In this document: one piece after another, positions 15,845-24,216 of the stretch
How the letters are laid out: each line of letters starts with the position of its first letter
Numbering within the stretch: the stretch's first letter is position 1
Source of the DNA: Candidatus Borkfalkia faecavium
GTDB lineage: Bacteria; Bacillota; Clostridia; Christensenellales; Borkfalkiaceae
Reading direction: 5' to 3'
Assembly: GCA_019114755.1 (NCBI GenBank)
Contig: DXEW01000005.1
Location: 1 to 64,000 of the forward strand
Length of the DNA stretch: 64,000 nt
Position numbers and translations under genes: made by a program
Notes under the pieces: model-generated
Seen by the model: the letters and a program-made list of their open reading frames with translations, nothing else
Told to the model about the DNA's origin: nothing
Databases searched by the model: none

Positions 15845-16679
15845 GCTGCAATGTTTCAAACCTGTAGCCGCGGGCTTTGTAATGGCGTATGATGCGCGGC
15901 AGACAGGCCACGGTGGCGCGGTAATTCACGCCGTCGTGCAGAAGCAATACGATGCTCTGTTTGTCCGCCCCCGTGCGCACGGCGTTTTCAAACAGCTCGT
16001 CCGCCGTCGCGTGCGGCAGTACGGAATCGTCTGCCGAAGCGTTCCAGGCGCAGACGGTCAGCCCCGCCTCGCGCACGGCGCGCCGCAGCGCTTCCGGCTT
16101 GCCGTATTCTCCGCCGGGGAAGCGGTACAGCTTTCCCTCGTATCCGGGCAGGGCGGCGCGTATCGCCTTGCGGCAGGCGGCAATATCGCGCAGCAGCGCC
16201 TGCGGCGAGGCGTATATCTCTCGATAGACGTGCGAATAGGTGTGGATGCCGACGGCGTGGCCGGCGGCGGCCGTGCGCCGCACGATATCTTCGCGCCCGC
16301 TGATCTGCCTGCCAATCAAAAAGAAGGTGGCGCGGACGCCGAACGTATCGAGGATATCCAGCACCTTCGGTGTGGTGGAGTCGGTAGGGCCGTCGTCAAA
16401 GGTCAGGCAGATGACTTTTTGCTCCGTATCTTCCGCCGCGGTTGTAGGCACTGTGGGAGTAAAACGGGAGGATATGGAAAGGGCGGGCGCTTCCTGCGCC
16501 TCTGCCGCGCCATATGTCGCCTGCGTCTCTGCCGTGGCGGCGGTGAACAGCGCAATTTGCGCCCCGGATGCGGCGACGAACAAAGCAGCCTGCGCCCCGG
16601 ATGCGGCGGCGGGTGTCGGAACGGCGGGCAGGCCGAACAGGCATGCCAGGTACGCCAATAATAAGGCAAATGCTTTCAT
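15828..16679 (-). CDS. polysaccharide deacetylase (NodB domain), secreted
   Basis: 283 residues. A signal peptide occupies about residues 1-24, followed by a low-complexity linker in which AASGAQ plus ALF is repeated twice (about 25-47). The NodB domain shows TFDDGPT, the metal-binding HTYSH, RFPGGEYGK and LLLHDG near the end. Such enzymes remove acetyl groups from peptidoglycan or other amino-sugar polymers outside the membrane. It stands alone and converges on the pyr operon. Confidence 0.88.
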   Translation of the reverse strand: MKAFALLLAYLACLFGLPAVPTPAAASGAQAALFVAASGAQIALFTAATAETQATYGAAEAQEAPALSISSRFTPTVPTTAAEDTEQKVICLTFDDGPTDSTTPKVLDILDTFGVRATFFLIGRQISGREDIVRRTAAAGHAVGIHTYSHVYREIYASPQALLRDIAACRKAIRAALPGYEGKLYRFPGGEYGKPEALRRAVREAGLTVCAWNASADDSVLPHATADELFENAVRTGADKQSIVLLLHDGVNYRATVACLPRIIRHYKARGYRFETLQQKSGN

Positions 16680-16823
16680 GCCCGTAGTTTGCGCCTCTTT
16701 GCCTGTTCAATGCGCGCGCAAAGCCGCGCGTTTTTTTAATGGGGAAGCTGCGATTTTGTCTTTGCCGCGGCGGAGGCGCCGCTATGCTGCAAAAAAATTG
16801 CAAAAATTTTTGTTTCAAAACAG

Positions 16824-16852
16824 TTGACATTTGTTTTTCGGCGTGGTATGCT
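16824..16852 (+). promoter_or_regulatory. promoter of the T-box/trpB unit
   Basis: TTGACA at 16824-16829, 17-base spacer, TATGCT at 16847-16852, just ahead of the T-box leader. Confidence 0.8.
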
Positions 16853-16859
16853 ATAGAAA

Positions 16860-17115
16860 ACCGACGAGGTAAAGTAGTAACCTGCAAGTACAGATCCACA
16901 GAGAGTTCCCGGTGGTGGAAGCGGAACGGTCTTGTCGCAGCGCGAATGGATTACCGAGGGCGAGGGCAAAAGGCGCAAGCCGAGTAGTTTTCGACGTGGC
17001 TTTCACGTTACAGGAAGAGGGTATGGTAGTACCTGTTTGAGGCAGCGCACTTGCGCTGTGAATTTGGGTGGCAACACGGTCAATTCGTCCCAAAACGGAT
17101 GGACCGTGTTTTTTT
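16860..17115 (+). promoter_or_regulatory. T-box leader, tryptophan specifier
   Basis: Long structured leader with the AGAGAG bulge and GGTGGAAG apical segment of Stem I, then GCGAATGGA whose GAA-TGG specifier (TGG at 16947-16949) reads the tryptophan codon. The T-box GGGTGGCAACACGG is at 17066-17079. Uncharged tRNA-Trp should prevent the terminator formed by ACACGGTC and GACCGTGT (17074-17108) plus seven T. Confidence 0.9.
17074..17115 (+). terminator. T-box regulated terminator
   Basis: ACACGGTC (17074-17081) pairs with GACCGTGT (17102-17109) and is followed by T7. Its 5' arm shares bases with the T-box, so antitermination and termination exclude each other. Confidence 0.85.
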
Positions 17116-17157
17116 GTACCATTTTAACATTGATTTCATTTACAGGAGGAAACAACT

Positions 17158-18537
17158 ATGGCAAAACAGATCCCGTACAAGATCTACCTTTCGGAAGACG
17201 AGATCCCGAAGCAGTGGTATAACCTGAACGCCGCGATGAAGCAAAAACATGCGCCGTTCCTGAATCCCGCAACGCTGCAGCCCTGCACCAAAGACGACCT
17301 GCGCCCCGTGTTCTGCGACGAATGCGTGGATCAGGAAATGAATATGACGGACGAATATATCGACATCCCCGAAGAGATCCGCGCTTTTTATAAGATGTAC
17401 CGCCCGTCGCCGCTGGTGCGCGCCTACGTCCTCGAAAAAGAGCTGGGCACGCCCGCCGAGATCTATTATAAGTTTGAAGGAAACAATACCTCCGGCTCGC
17501 ACAAGCTCAATTCCGCCGTGGCGCAGGCGTACTACGCCAAAAAGCAGGGGCTCAAGTCTGTGACGACGGAGACGGGCGCCGGCCAGTGGGGCACCGCCCT
17601 CTCGATGGCGTGCGCTTTCTACGGGCTGGACCTGATCGTGTATATGGTCAAGGTCTCCAGCGAGCAGAAGCCGCACCGCAAAGAGGTGATGCGCACCTAC
17701 GGCGCCACCGTCATCCCGTCCCCTTCGGATACGACGGAAGCGGGCAGAAAGATCCTGGCAGAGTTCCCCGGCACGGGCGGTTCGCTCGGCTGCGCCATCA
17801 GCGAGGCGGTGGAGCGCGCCGTCAAAAGCGATTCCTGCCGCTATGTGCTGGGCAGCGTGCTCGACCACGTCCTGCTGCATCAGTCGGTCATCGGTCTGGA
17901 GAGCAAGGCGGCGCTGGAAAAGTACGGCGTGCAGCCGGACATGATCATCGGCTGCGTCGGCGGCGGCTCCAACTACGGCGGCCTCATCGCTCCCTTCATG
18001 GGGGATAAGATCAAAGGGAAGAACAATATCGACTTCCTCGGCGTCGAGCCTGCCAGCTGCCCTTCGCTCACGCGCGGCAAATTCGTGTATGACTTCTGCG
18101 ACAGCGCCAAGATCACACCGCTGGCGAAGATGTACACGCTCGGCTGCGGATTCATGCCCGCGCCCAACCATGCGGGCGGCCTGCGCTACCACGGCATGAG
18201 CCCCGTCGTTTCCGAATTGTATCACCAGGGACTGATGCGCGCCACCGCGGTAGAACAGACCAAGGTGTTTGAAGCGGCGGAACTGTTCGCGCGCACCGAG
18301 GGCATCCTTCCCGCGCCCGAATCCAGCCACGCCATCCGCGCCGCCATCGACGAGGCGCTCAAATGCAAGCAGACGGGCGAAAAGAAGGTCATCCTCTTCG
18401 GCCTGACCGGCACGGGTTATTTCGACATGACCGCCTACAAGCAGTACAACGACGGCACGATGACCGATTATATCCCCACCGATGCCGACCTGGAGCGCGG
18501 ATTTGCGAGTATTCCCGATATTCCCCAGAATAAATAA
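17158..18537 (+). CDS. trpB: TrpB-like tryptophan synthase beta chain (TrpB2 type)
   Basis: 459 residues, longer than TrpB1 (about 400) and matching the TrpB2 branch. The PLP lysine is in GSHKLNSA (K116), the phosphate-binding loop is GCVGGGSNYGG, and the conserved ETGAGQWG is present. It condenses indole with serine to give tryptophan. No trpA or other trp gene is adjacent, so it may salvage external indole. The Trp T-box upstream supports a role in tryptophan supply. Confidence 0.88.
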   Translation: MAKQIPYKIYLSEDEIPKQWYNLNAAMKQKHAPFLNPATLQPCTKDDLRPVFCDECVDQEMNMTDEYIDIPEEIRAFYKMYRPSPLVRAYVLEKELGTPAEIYYKFEGNNTSGSHKLNSAVAQAYYAKKQGLKSVTTETGAGQWGTALSMACAFYGLDLIVYMVKVSSEQKPHRKEVMRTYGATVIPSPSDTTEAGRKILAEFPGTGGSLGCAISEAVERAVKSDSCRYVLGSVLDHVLLHQSVIGLESKAALEKYGVQPDMIIGCVGGGSNYGGLIAPFMGDKIKGKNNIDFLGVEPASCPSLTRGKFVYDFCDSAKITPLAKMYTLGCGFMPAPNHAGGLRYHGMSPVVSELYHQGLMRATAVEQTKVFEAAELFARTEGILPAPESSHAIRAAIDEALKCKQTGEKKVILFGLTGTGYFDMTAYKQYNDGTMTDYIPTDADLERGFASIPDIPQNK

Positions 18538-18547
18538 AGAAAAAGTA

Positions 18548-18576
18548 TTTACAAACCTGCACAAAAATGATATAAT
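18548..18576 (+). promoter_or_regulatory. promoter of galK-galM
   Basis: TTTACA at 18548-18553, 17-base spacer, TATAAT at 18571-18576. It lies directly ahead of the trpB terminator stem, so galK transcripts would start inside that stem and escape it. Confidence 0.75.
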
Positions 18577-18577
18577 A

Positions 18578-18609
18578 GAGGGAGAAAAAGTTTCTCCCTC
18601 TGTTTTTTT
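18578..18609 (+). terminator. terminator of trpB
   Basis: GAGGGAGAAA (18578-18587), three-base loop, TTTCTCCCTC (18591-18600), then TG and seven T. A perfect 10-base-pair stem. Confidence 0.85.
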
Positions 18610-18640
18610 GGGGAAAACGATCAAAAGGGGCTCTTAAAAA

Positions 18641-19873
18641 ATGCGCTTACAAGATTTGTACGGCAACGACGCGGACGGCAGGGCATTTGCTTCCCGCGTG
18701 CAGTCGCTGGAAAAGTTTTTCTTAAAGCAGACGGGCGAACGGCCGGAAGAATGGTTTTCCTCTTCGGGCAGGGCGGAGATCTGCGGCAATCATACCGACC
18801 ATAACCACGGTAAGGTGCTGGTGGCCGCCATCAGCTGCGACATCCTCGCCGCCGTCAAAAAACGCAACGACGGGTTTGTCCGCATCTGTTCCGCCGGCTT
18901 TCCTTCTTTTGAATTCCACATCGCAGACTTGGAGGCGCGCCCCGGCGAGGCGGGCAAGAGCGTGGCGCTGGCGCGCGGCGTGCTCCGCGCCATCGTCGAC
19001 CGCGGCTATACGGTGGGGGGCTTTACCGCCTGCACCGAGAGCACGGTGTTCCGCGGGGCGGGCGTGTCGTCTTCGGCGGCCTTTGAACTGCTCGTGGCGG
19101 AGATCGTCAACGCGCTGTACCTGAACGGCGCCCTCGACCCCGTTGAAAAGGCGATCATCTCTCAATATGCCGAAAACGTGTATTTCGGCAAGCCGTGCGG
19201 CTTGCTGGATCAGTCGGGCATTTCTCTCGGCGGCATCAACAAGATCGATTTCAAAGATCCCGCCAAGCCCGTCATCGAGCGGCTCACTCCGCCTGCGGGG
19301 TACACGCTCGTCATCACCAATACGGGCGGGTCGCACGCCGCCTTGACCGAGCACTACGCGGCGATCAAGACGGAGATGCGCGAAGTCGCGGCGTTTTTCG
19401 GCAAAGAGGTGCTGCGCGAGGTGGACTACCGCGAATTTTTCGACGCCGTCCCCGCGCTTTTGAAAAAGAAGATCTCGGAGCGCGCCATCCTGCGTGCGTT
19501 CCATTTCTTTGAAGAGAACGACCGCGTAGACGCGGCGGCAGACGCGCTGCGTTCGGGCGATACGGCGGCGTTTTTGCGTGCGGTCGGGGAATCCGGCCTG
19601 AGCAGCCTCAACTGTCTGCAAAACTGTTTTGTTCCCGGCAGCGCGGAGCAGCCGGTCACTCTCGCCATCCACATGTCGGAGCGCCTGATCAAAGACGGCG
19701 CCGTCCGCGTGCACGGTGGCGGCTTTGCGGGGACCATCCTCGCCTATCTCGCCGATGCCGAGGCGGGCGGTTATGCCGCCGCCATGGCAAAGGTGTTCGG
19801 CCGCGAAAACGTTTTCACGGCGCAGGTGCGCCTGCCGGGCGCCGTGCAGCTTCAACTGCACGAACTCATCTGA
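18641..19873 (+). CDS. galK: galactokinase
   Basis: 410 residues, GHMP kinase fold. The galactokinase signature reads GRAEICGNHTDHNHGK instead of the usual GRVNLIGEHTDYNDG, a variant common among Clostridial galactokinases. The phosphate loop RGAGVSSSAAFE is at about residues 137-148 and HGGGFAGTILA near the C-terminus completes the active site. Phosphorylates galactose at C1. It is followed 34 bases later by galM. No galT or galE is present nearby. Confidence 0.85.
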   Translation: MRLQDLYGNDADGRAFASRVQSLEKFFLKQTGERPEEWFSSSGRAEICGNHTDHNHGKVLVAAISCDILAAVKKRNDGFVRICSAGFPSFEFHIADLEARPGEAGKSVALARGVLRAIVDRGYTVGGFTACTESTVFRGAGVSSSAAFELLVAEIVNALYLNGALDPVEKAIISQYAENVYFGKPCGLLDQSGISLGGINKIDFKDPAKPVIERLTPPAGYTLVITNTGGSHAALTEHYAAIKTEMREVAAFFGKEVLREVDYREFFDAVPALLKKKISERAILRAFHFFEENDRVDAAADALRSGDTAAFLRAVGESGLSSLNCLQNCFVPGSAEQPVTLAIHMSERLIKDGAVRVHGGGFAGTILAYLADAEAGGYAAAMAKVFGRENVFTAQVRLPGAVQLQLHELI

Positions 19874-19907
19874 TCAGTCGTAAAGAAATTGCAAGGAGAT
19901 GCGGAAT

Positions 19908-20957
19908 ATGATACAAACGAGCGTATTCGGAAGGACAGCGGACGGCAAAAACGTCCTGGCTTTCAGGATCAAAGACGGCGCCAACGAGGCGGTCATCCTC
20001 AGTATGGGCGGCATCATCCAGTCGCTGCGCATTGCAGACAGGCATGGATACCCGGTCGACGTCGTCTTAGGGTATAACGACGTCGCCAGCTACGAGCAGA
20101 ACGGCGGCTATTTGGGCGCGCTGATCGGCAGATGTGCGAACCGTATCGATAAAGGCCACATGGTCATCGACGGCGTCGATTACGACCTGTACCAGAACGA
20201 CAACGGCAACCATCTGCACGGCGGCAAAGTCGGCTTCGACCGCCGCCTGTGGAATTATGTGTTTGAAGGCAGCGACGGCAACACGCTGGCGCTCACCCTG
20301 CACAGCCCCGACGGCGAAGAGAGTTATCCCGGCAACCTGAACGTACAGGTGCGCTATTCGCTGGTCGGCGGCGAGCTGAAGATCGAATACCAGGCTCTCT
20401 CCGATAAAAAGACGGTCATCAACTTGACCAACCACGCCTACTTCAATCTGGACGGCGAAGACAGCGGCGACGTGCTGGATACGACGCTGCGCATCAACGC
20501 CAACAAGATCACGCCTACCGACGCTTTGCTCATCCCGCACGGCGGCTTCCGCGACGTCACGGGTACTCCTTTTGATTTCCGCACGGGCAGAAAGATCGGG
20601 GAGAGGATCGGCGACACGGAGGATGCCGACATTCGCAACGGCAACGGCTACGACGCCAACTATCTGCTCAACAAGCGCATGGGCGAGTACGCCAAGGTCG
20701 CCGAGGCGGAGAGCGAAAAGTCCGGCATCGCCATGGAAGTGTACACCAACATGCCCGCGCTGCAGCTGTACACCGGCAACGGCCTCGACCAGGACGGCAA
20801 GTCCGGTCACTACGGCCCGCACGCAGGGTTCTGCCTGGAAACGCAGTTCATCCCCAACGCCGTCAATTGCCCGTCGTATGCGCTGCACGGCGATCCGGTG
20901 TACGACAAGAACAGGCTGTACCGCTTTACCACCGCATATAAATTCGTCCGCAAATAA
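19908..20957 (+). CDS. galM: aldose 1-epimerase (mutarotase)
   Basis: 349 residues. Catalytic residues are visible in NLTNHAYFNLDG (His) and near the C-terminus in GFCLETQFIPNAVN (Glu). Interconverts alpha and beta anomers of galactose for GalK. The ATG at 19908 is nine bases after AAGGAG; an ATG at 19899 abuts the ribosome site and is unlikely. A dispersed repeat follows the stop codon. Confidence 0.92.
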   Translation: MIQTSVFGRTADGKNVLAFRIKDGANEAVILSMGGIIQSLRIADRHGYPVDVVLGYNDVASYEQNGGYLGALIGRCANRIDKGHMVIDGVDYDLYQNDNGNHLHGGKVGFDRRLWNYVFEGSDGNTLALTLHSPDGEESYPGNLNVQVRYSLVGGELKIEYQALSDKKTVINLTNHAYFNLDGEDSGDVLDTTLRINANKITPTDALLIPHGGFRDVTGTPFDFRTGRKIGERIGDTEDADIRNGNGYDANYLLNKRMGEYAKVAEAESEKSGIAMEVYTNMPALQLYTGNGLDQDGKSGHYGPHAGFCLETQFIPNAVNCPSYALHGDPVYDKNRLYRFTTAYKFVRK

Positions 20958-20965
20958 TGCGGATG

Positions 20966-20983
20966 TATGTCTGAAAGAGTACT
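20966..20983 (+). repeat. dispersed palindromic repeat, copy 4
   Basis: TATGTCTGAAAGAGTACT, followed by GTGTAAACATG. The right-hand part is nearly identical to copy 9 (GTACTGTGCAAACATGG), extending similarity to about 30 bases. Confidence 0.75.
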
Positions 20984-21062
20984 GTGTAAACATGCAAATA
21001 TACCGCAAAACGGCGCGCTCTTGCGCCGTTTTTGCGAGTTCAACGCCTCACGGAGGATATAT

Positions 21063-21599
21063 ATGAAAATTCTGATCGCATCGGATATCCACGGCTCCCG
21101 ATACTACGCGCAAAAGCTGGCGGAGCGCTTTGCCGCGGAAGGGGCGGAGCAGCTGATCCTGCTTGGCGATATCTACAACCACGGCCCGCGCAACCCGCTG
21201 CCCAAAGACTACGACCCGATGGGCGTCGCCTCTGTCCTCAACGCGCTGGTCTCCAAACTGACCGTCGTCAAGGGCAACTGCGACAGCGACGTCGATACCC
21301 TCATCTCCGATTTCGAATTTGTTTCGGAAGCGGTCATCTTTACGGAAGGGAAGAAGGTGTTCCTGCAGCACGGCGACAGGTTCAGCATCGACAAGCTGCC
21401 CAAAAACTGCGGCGACGCCTTCATCTACGGCCATTACCATACGGGCTTTATCCGCAGGGCGGGCGGCGTGCTCGTCGCCAACTGCGGCTCTACGTCGCTG
21501 CCCAAAGAGGGTACCGCGCACAGCTATATGGTGTTGGAAGGCAGGAGGCTGACCCTCAAAGATATGGACGGCAACGCGCTTGCAAGCGATGAAATGTAG
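21063..21599 (+). CDS. yfcE: YfcE/MJ0936-type phosphodiesterase
   Basis: 178 residues with the compact metallophosphoesterase set: SDIHG (residues 7-11), LLGDIYNHGP, KGNCDSD, LQHGD, and GHYHTG. The E. coli YfcE family hydrolyses phosphodiesters in vitro; its natural substrate is unclear. Flanked on both sides by dispersed repeats (copies 4 and 5). ATG 21063 follows GGAGG. Confidence 0.88.
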   Translation: MKILIASDIHGSRYYAQKLAERFAAEGAEQLILLGDIYNHGPRNPLPKDYDPMGVASVLNALVSKLTVVKGNCDSDVDTLISDFEFVSEAVIFTEGKKVFLQHGDRFSIDKLPKNCGDAFIYGHYHTGFIRRAGGVLVANCGSTSLPKEGTAHSYMVLEGRRLTLKDMDGNALASDEM

Positions 21600-21604
21600 C
21601 AAAC

Positions 21605-21622
21605 TATGCCGCGCATAGTACT
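21605..21622 (+). repeat. dispersed palindromic repeat, copy 5
   Basis: TATGCCGCGCATAGTACT, then ATGCAAAAC, six bases after the yfcE stop codon. CATAGTACTATG inside it is a perfect 12-base palindrome. Confidence 0.85.
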
Positions 21623-21680
21623 ATGCAAAACGGCTGAAAACTATTTAAATCAGATAAAATCGACGAGTAAGGAGACAATT

Positions 21681-22661
21681 ATGGATAAAATCAGGATCGG
21701 CATTGTCGGTTACGGCAATTTGGGCCGCGGCGTACAGTACGCTGCGTCGCAAAACAAAGATATGGAGGTCGTGGCGGTATTCACCCGCAGAGACCCCGCC
21801 GCCGTGCAGACGGTTTTGCCCGTCAAGGTGAAACGGTATGACGCCATGCGCGAATACGTCGGCAAGATCGACGTGATGATCCTCTGCGGCGGCAGCGCGA
21901 CAGACCTGCCCGCGCAGTCTGCGGAGGTCGTGCAGCTGTTCAACACGGTAGACAGCTTCGATACCCACGCCCGCATCCCCGAATATTTTGAGGCGCTGGA
22001 CGCTGCCGCCAAAAAGGCAGGCCACCTCGGCGCCATGAGCATCGGCTGGGATCCGGGCCTGTTCTCGCTGGCGCGCATCTATTTCGGCTCGGTCATGCCG
22101 GACGGCGGCACCTACACCTTTTGGGGCAAGGGCGTCAGCCAGGGGCACAGCGACGCCATCCGCCGCGTCAAGGGGGTCAAGGACGCCCGCCAGTACACCG
22201 TTCCCGTCGAAAGCGCGCTCGAGCGCGTCCGCAGCGGCGAGAATCCCGTTCTGACCACGCGAGAAAAGCACACGCGCGAGTGCTACGTCGTCGCCGAAGA
22301 GGGGGCGGACCTCGCCCGCATCGAGCGCGAGATCAAAGAGATGCCCAACTATTTCGCCGATTACGACACCACAGTTCACTTCATCTCCGAAGAGGAGCTG
22401 CGCGAAAAGCATGCGGGCATCCCGCACGGCGGCTTCGTGCTCCGTTCGGGCAAGTCGGCGGCGGACAACCGCTTCCTGCTCGAATTTTCGCTGAAGCTGG
22501 ACAGCAACCCCGAGTTCACCTCTTCCGTGCTGGTCGCCTATGCGCGCGCCGTGTACCGCCTGCACGCGGAGGGGAAGACGGGCGCGGTCACGGCGTTCGA
22601 CGTCGCCCCGAAATATCTTTCCCCCCTGACCGAGGCGGAGCAGCGCAAGGAACTGCTGTAA
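21681..22661 (+). CDS. ddh: meso-diaminopimelate dehydrogenase
   Basis: 326 residues. N-terminal NADP fold GIVGYGNLGRGV, then the DapDH-specific segments SFDTHARIPEYF and SIGWDPGLFSL. It makes meso-diaminopimelate from tetrahydrodipicolinate in one step, a short-cut in lysine and peptidoglycan synthesis. Start 21681 follows AAGGAG. The 14 bases encoding its end (GCAAGGAACTGCTG) recur 38 bases downstream, suggesting a small local duplication. Confidence 0.92.
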   Translation: MDKIRIGIVGYGNLGRGVQYAASQNKDMEVVAVFTRRDPAAVQTVLPVKVKRYDAMREYVGKIDVMILCGGSATDLPAQSAEVVQLFNTVDSFDTHARIPEYFEALDAAAKKAGHLGAMSIGWDPGLFSLARIYFGSVMPDGGTYTFWGKGVSQGHSDAIRRVKGVKDARQYTVPVESALERVRSGENPVLTTREKHTRECYVVAEEGADLARIEREIKEMPNYFADYDTTVHFISEEELREKHAGIPHGGFVLRSGKSAADNRFLLEFSLKLDSNPEFTSSVLVAYARAVYRLHAEGKTGAVTAFDVAPKYLSPLTEAEQRKELL

Positions 22662-22742
22662 AAGCAGCCGAGGAACAAGAGCCGCAAGGAACTGCTGAAA
22701 AATTCCGCAGCGGAGCGGCGCAAAGAGACAGCGCTAAGAGCG

Positions 22743-22807
22743 GCCGCGGGCGTCCTGTTCGGAACGCCCGCGGCATGAAAAAAGCCCGCGCATCGGCGGG
22801 CTTTGGC
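22743..22807 (+). terminator. double hairpin terminator after ddh
   Basis: First a stem of CCGCGGGCGT with ACGCCCGCGG (about 22744-22773), then AAAGCCCGC with GCGGGCTTT (22781-22804). The second can act in both directions and separates ddh from convergent lexA. Confidence 0.75.
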
Positions 22808-22892
22808 TTATAAAACAGTTCGTCTTATAAAATGATTTATAGGGCAGTCAGAAGCTGCGCGCCCGGGATTCGGAAACAGCGCGCCGCTGCGA

Positions 22893-23483
22893 TCAGAAGC
22901 TGCGCACCAATCCGATCACTTTGCCGAGGATGACGACGGAATCGACGATGATGTCGGAGAGCGCCTCGTTTTCGGGGTGCAGCACAAAGTGATCCTGCCG
23001 TTTGAAAAAGCGCTTGACGGTGGCGCTGTCGTCGAGGAGGGCCACCACGATGTCGCCGTTGTCGGCGGTCTCCTGCCTGCGCACGACGATCTTGTCGCCG
23101 TCAAAGATGCCCGCGTCGATCATGCTCGAGCCCTGTACGTTGAGCATGAACAGGTCGCTGCCGTTGAAGCTGCCCGCGGGGAAGGAGTAATAGTCCTCGT
23201 AATTTTCGTAGGCGAAGATGGGCTGGCCCGCCGTGACCGTACCGATGAGCGGCACGTTGATAGAGGAGCTCTTTTTGAAGTTGACGGCGCGGTTCTTGTT
23301 GGGAGATTTGGAAAGGTATCCTTCCTCCGTCAGCTTTTCGATGTAGTAGTAGGCGGAAGCCGTCGACTTGATGTTCAGCCGGGCGCAGATCTCGCGCACA
23401 GTCGGAGAGTACCCGTATTCGGCGTTGTATTCGTTGATAAAGCGAAGCACCGCCTGCTTTTTGTTCCTGCTGCTTTCCGACAT
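22893..23483 (-). CDS. lexA: LexA repressor
   Basis: 196 residues. N-terminal winged helix (YSPTVREICARL), then the self-cleavage site Ala-Gly in GTVTAGQP (about residues 83-90), the catalytic Ser in GSSMIDAG and Lys in ATVKRFF. Represses SOS genes until RecA filaments trigger cleavage. Two SOS-like boxes lie at 23537-23580 between it and the divergent small gene, consistent with self-control. ATG 23483 follows AGGAGG. Confidence 0.93.
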   Translation of the reverse strand: MSESSRNKKQAVLRFINEYNAEYGYSPTVREICARLNIKSTASAYYYIEKLTEEGYLSKSPNKNRAVNFKKSSSINVPLIGTVTAGQPIFAYENYEDYYSFPAGSFNGSDLFMLNVQGSSMIDAGIFDGDKIVVRRQETADNGDIVVALLDDSATVKRFFKRQDHFVLHPENEALSDIIVDSVVILGKVIGLVRSF

Positions 23484-23536
23484 GGCACCGGCCTCCTATG
23501 GTTTTTTCCATTATATCATATATTTTTGAAAAACGC

Positions 23537-23580
23537 AAACAAATGTTTATAAGTATTTGATATTTTTTGAACGTTTGTTT
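23537..23580. promoter_or_regulatory. pair of SOS (LexA) box candidates
   Basis: AAACAAATGTTT (23537-23548) and GAACGTTTGTTT (23569-23580) match or nearly match the Gram-positive pattern GAAC-N4-GTTY. They are 32 bases apart, three turns of DNA, between lexA and the divergent Cys-rich gene. Confidence 0.6.
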
Positions 23581-23620
23581 TTGAAGAGCGTGAACTTTCT
23601 TTTACGGAGGGAATGCGAGA

Positions 23621-23830
23621 ATGGAAACGCAGAAATGTGTATTGTACGACCGCGACTGCATCGGCTGCCTGGAATGCGAAATGTGCGACCTCGACCCGAA
23701 CAAGGTCTGCGACAATTGCGGCAAATGCCTCGACATCCGCGACTACGCCGTCATCAAGATAGACGGCATCGTCGGCGCGCCGCAGGCGGGCAAGAAGAAC
23801 AAGGCGGGCAAGAAGAACAAGAAAAGATGA
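23621..23830 (+). CDS. small cysteine-rich protein
   Basis: 69 residues, eight cysteines arranged CIGCLECEMC and CDNCGKC in the first 40 positions, then a lysine-rich tail with GKKNK twice. It could bind a metal or iron-sulfur cluster. Position opposite lexA, next to SOS-like boxes, suggests it may be induced by DNA damage. GGAGG precedes the ATG. Family not recognised beyond being common in Clostridia. Confidence 0.65.
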   Translation: METQKCVLYDRDCIGCLECEMCDLDPNKVCDNCGKCLDIRDYAVIKIDGIVGAPQAGKKNKAGKKNKKR

Positions 23831-23876
23831 CCAAGCCAAAGCAAAAGGGTTTATTTTGACTTGGTTAGGTAATTTC

Positions 23877-23905
23877 TTTACATTTTGCCGCGCGTATGGT
23901 ATAAT
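23877..23905 (+). promoter_or_regulatory. promoter of the YdbC-like gene
   Basis: TTTACA at 23877-23882, 17-base spacer, TATAAT at 23900-23905. Confidence 0.8.
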
Positions 23906-23935
23906 AGCTAAAAAATGTTTTGGAGGACGGCAGCA

Positions 23936-24157
23936 ATGGCTGAATTGAAATACGAAGTCGTCGAAAAACTCGGCGTTTTGGGCGAAACGGGCACGGGCTG
24001 GACGAAGGAACTCAACCTCGTCAGCTGGAACGAGCGCGAGCCCGTGTACGACATCCGCACCTGGAACAGCGGGCACGACCGCATGGGCAAGGGCATCACC
24101 CTCTCGCCCGACGAAGTCAAGTGCCTGAAAGACCTGCTCAACGGCATGGACATCTGA
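23936..24157 (+). CDS. YdbC-like PC4-type DNA-binding protein
   Basis: 73 residues matching the YdbC family in full: GWTKELNLVSWNEREPVYDI then MGKGITLSPDEV. Family members share the fold of the transcription cofactor PC4 and bind single-stranded DNA as dimers. Starts at 23936 after GGAGG with its own consensus promoter, 59 bases ahead of purB. Confidence 0.85.
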   Translation: MAELKYEVVEKLGVLGETGTGWTKELNLVSWNEREPVYDIRTWNSGHDRMGKGITLSPDEVKCLKDLLNGMDI

Positions 24158-24216
24158 CAGGGCGGCGCGGCTCGCCGCGCCGTGCCGATACACGTTTGAA
24201 CGGCAAGGGAGACATT

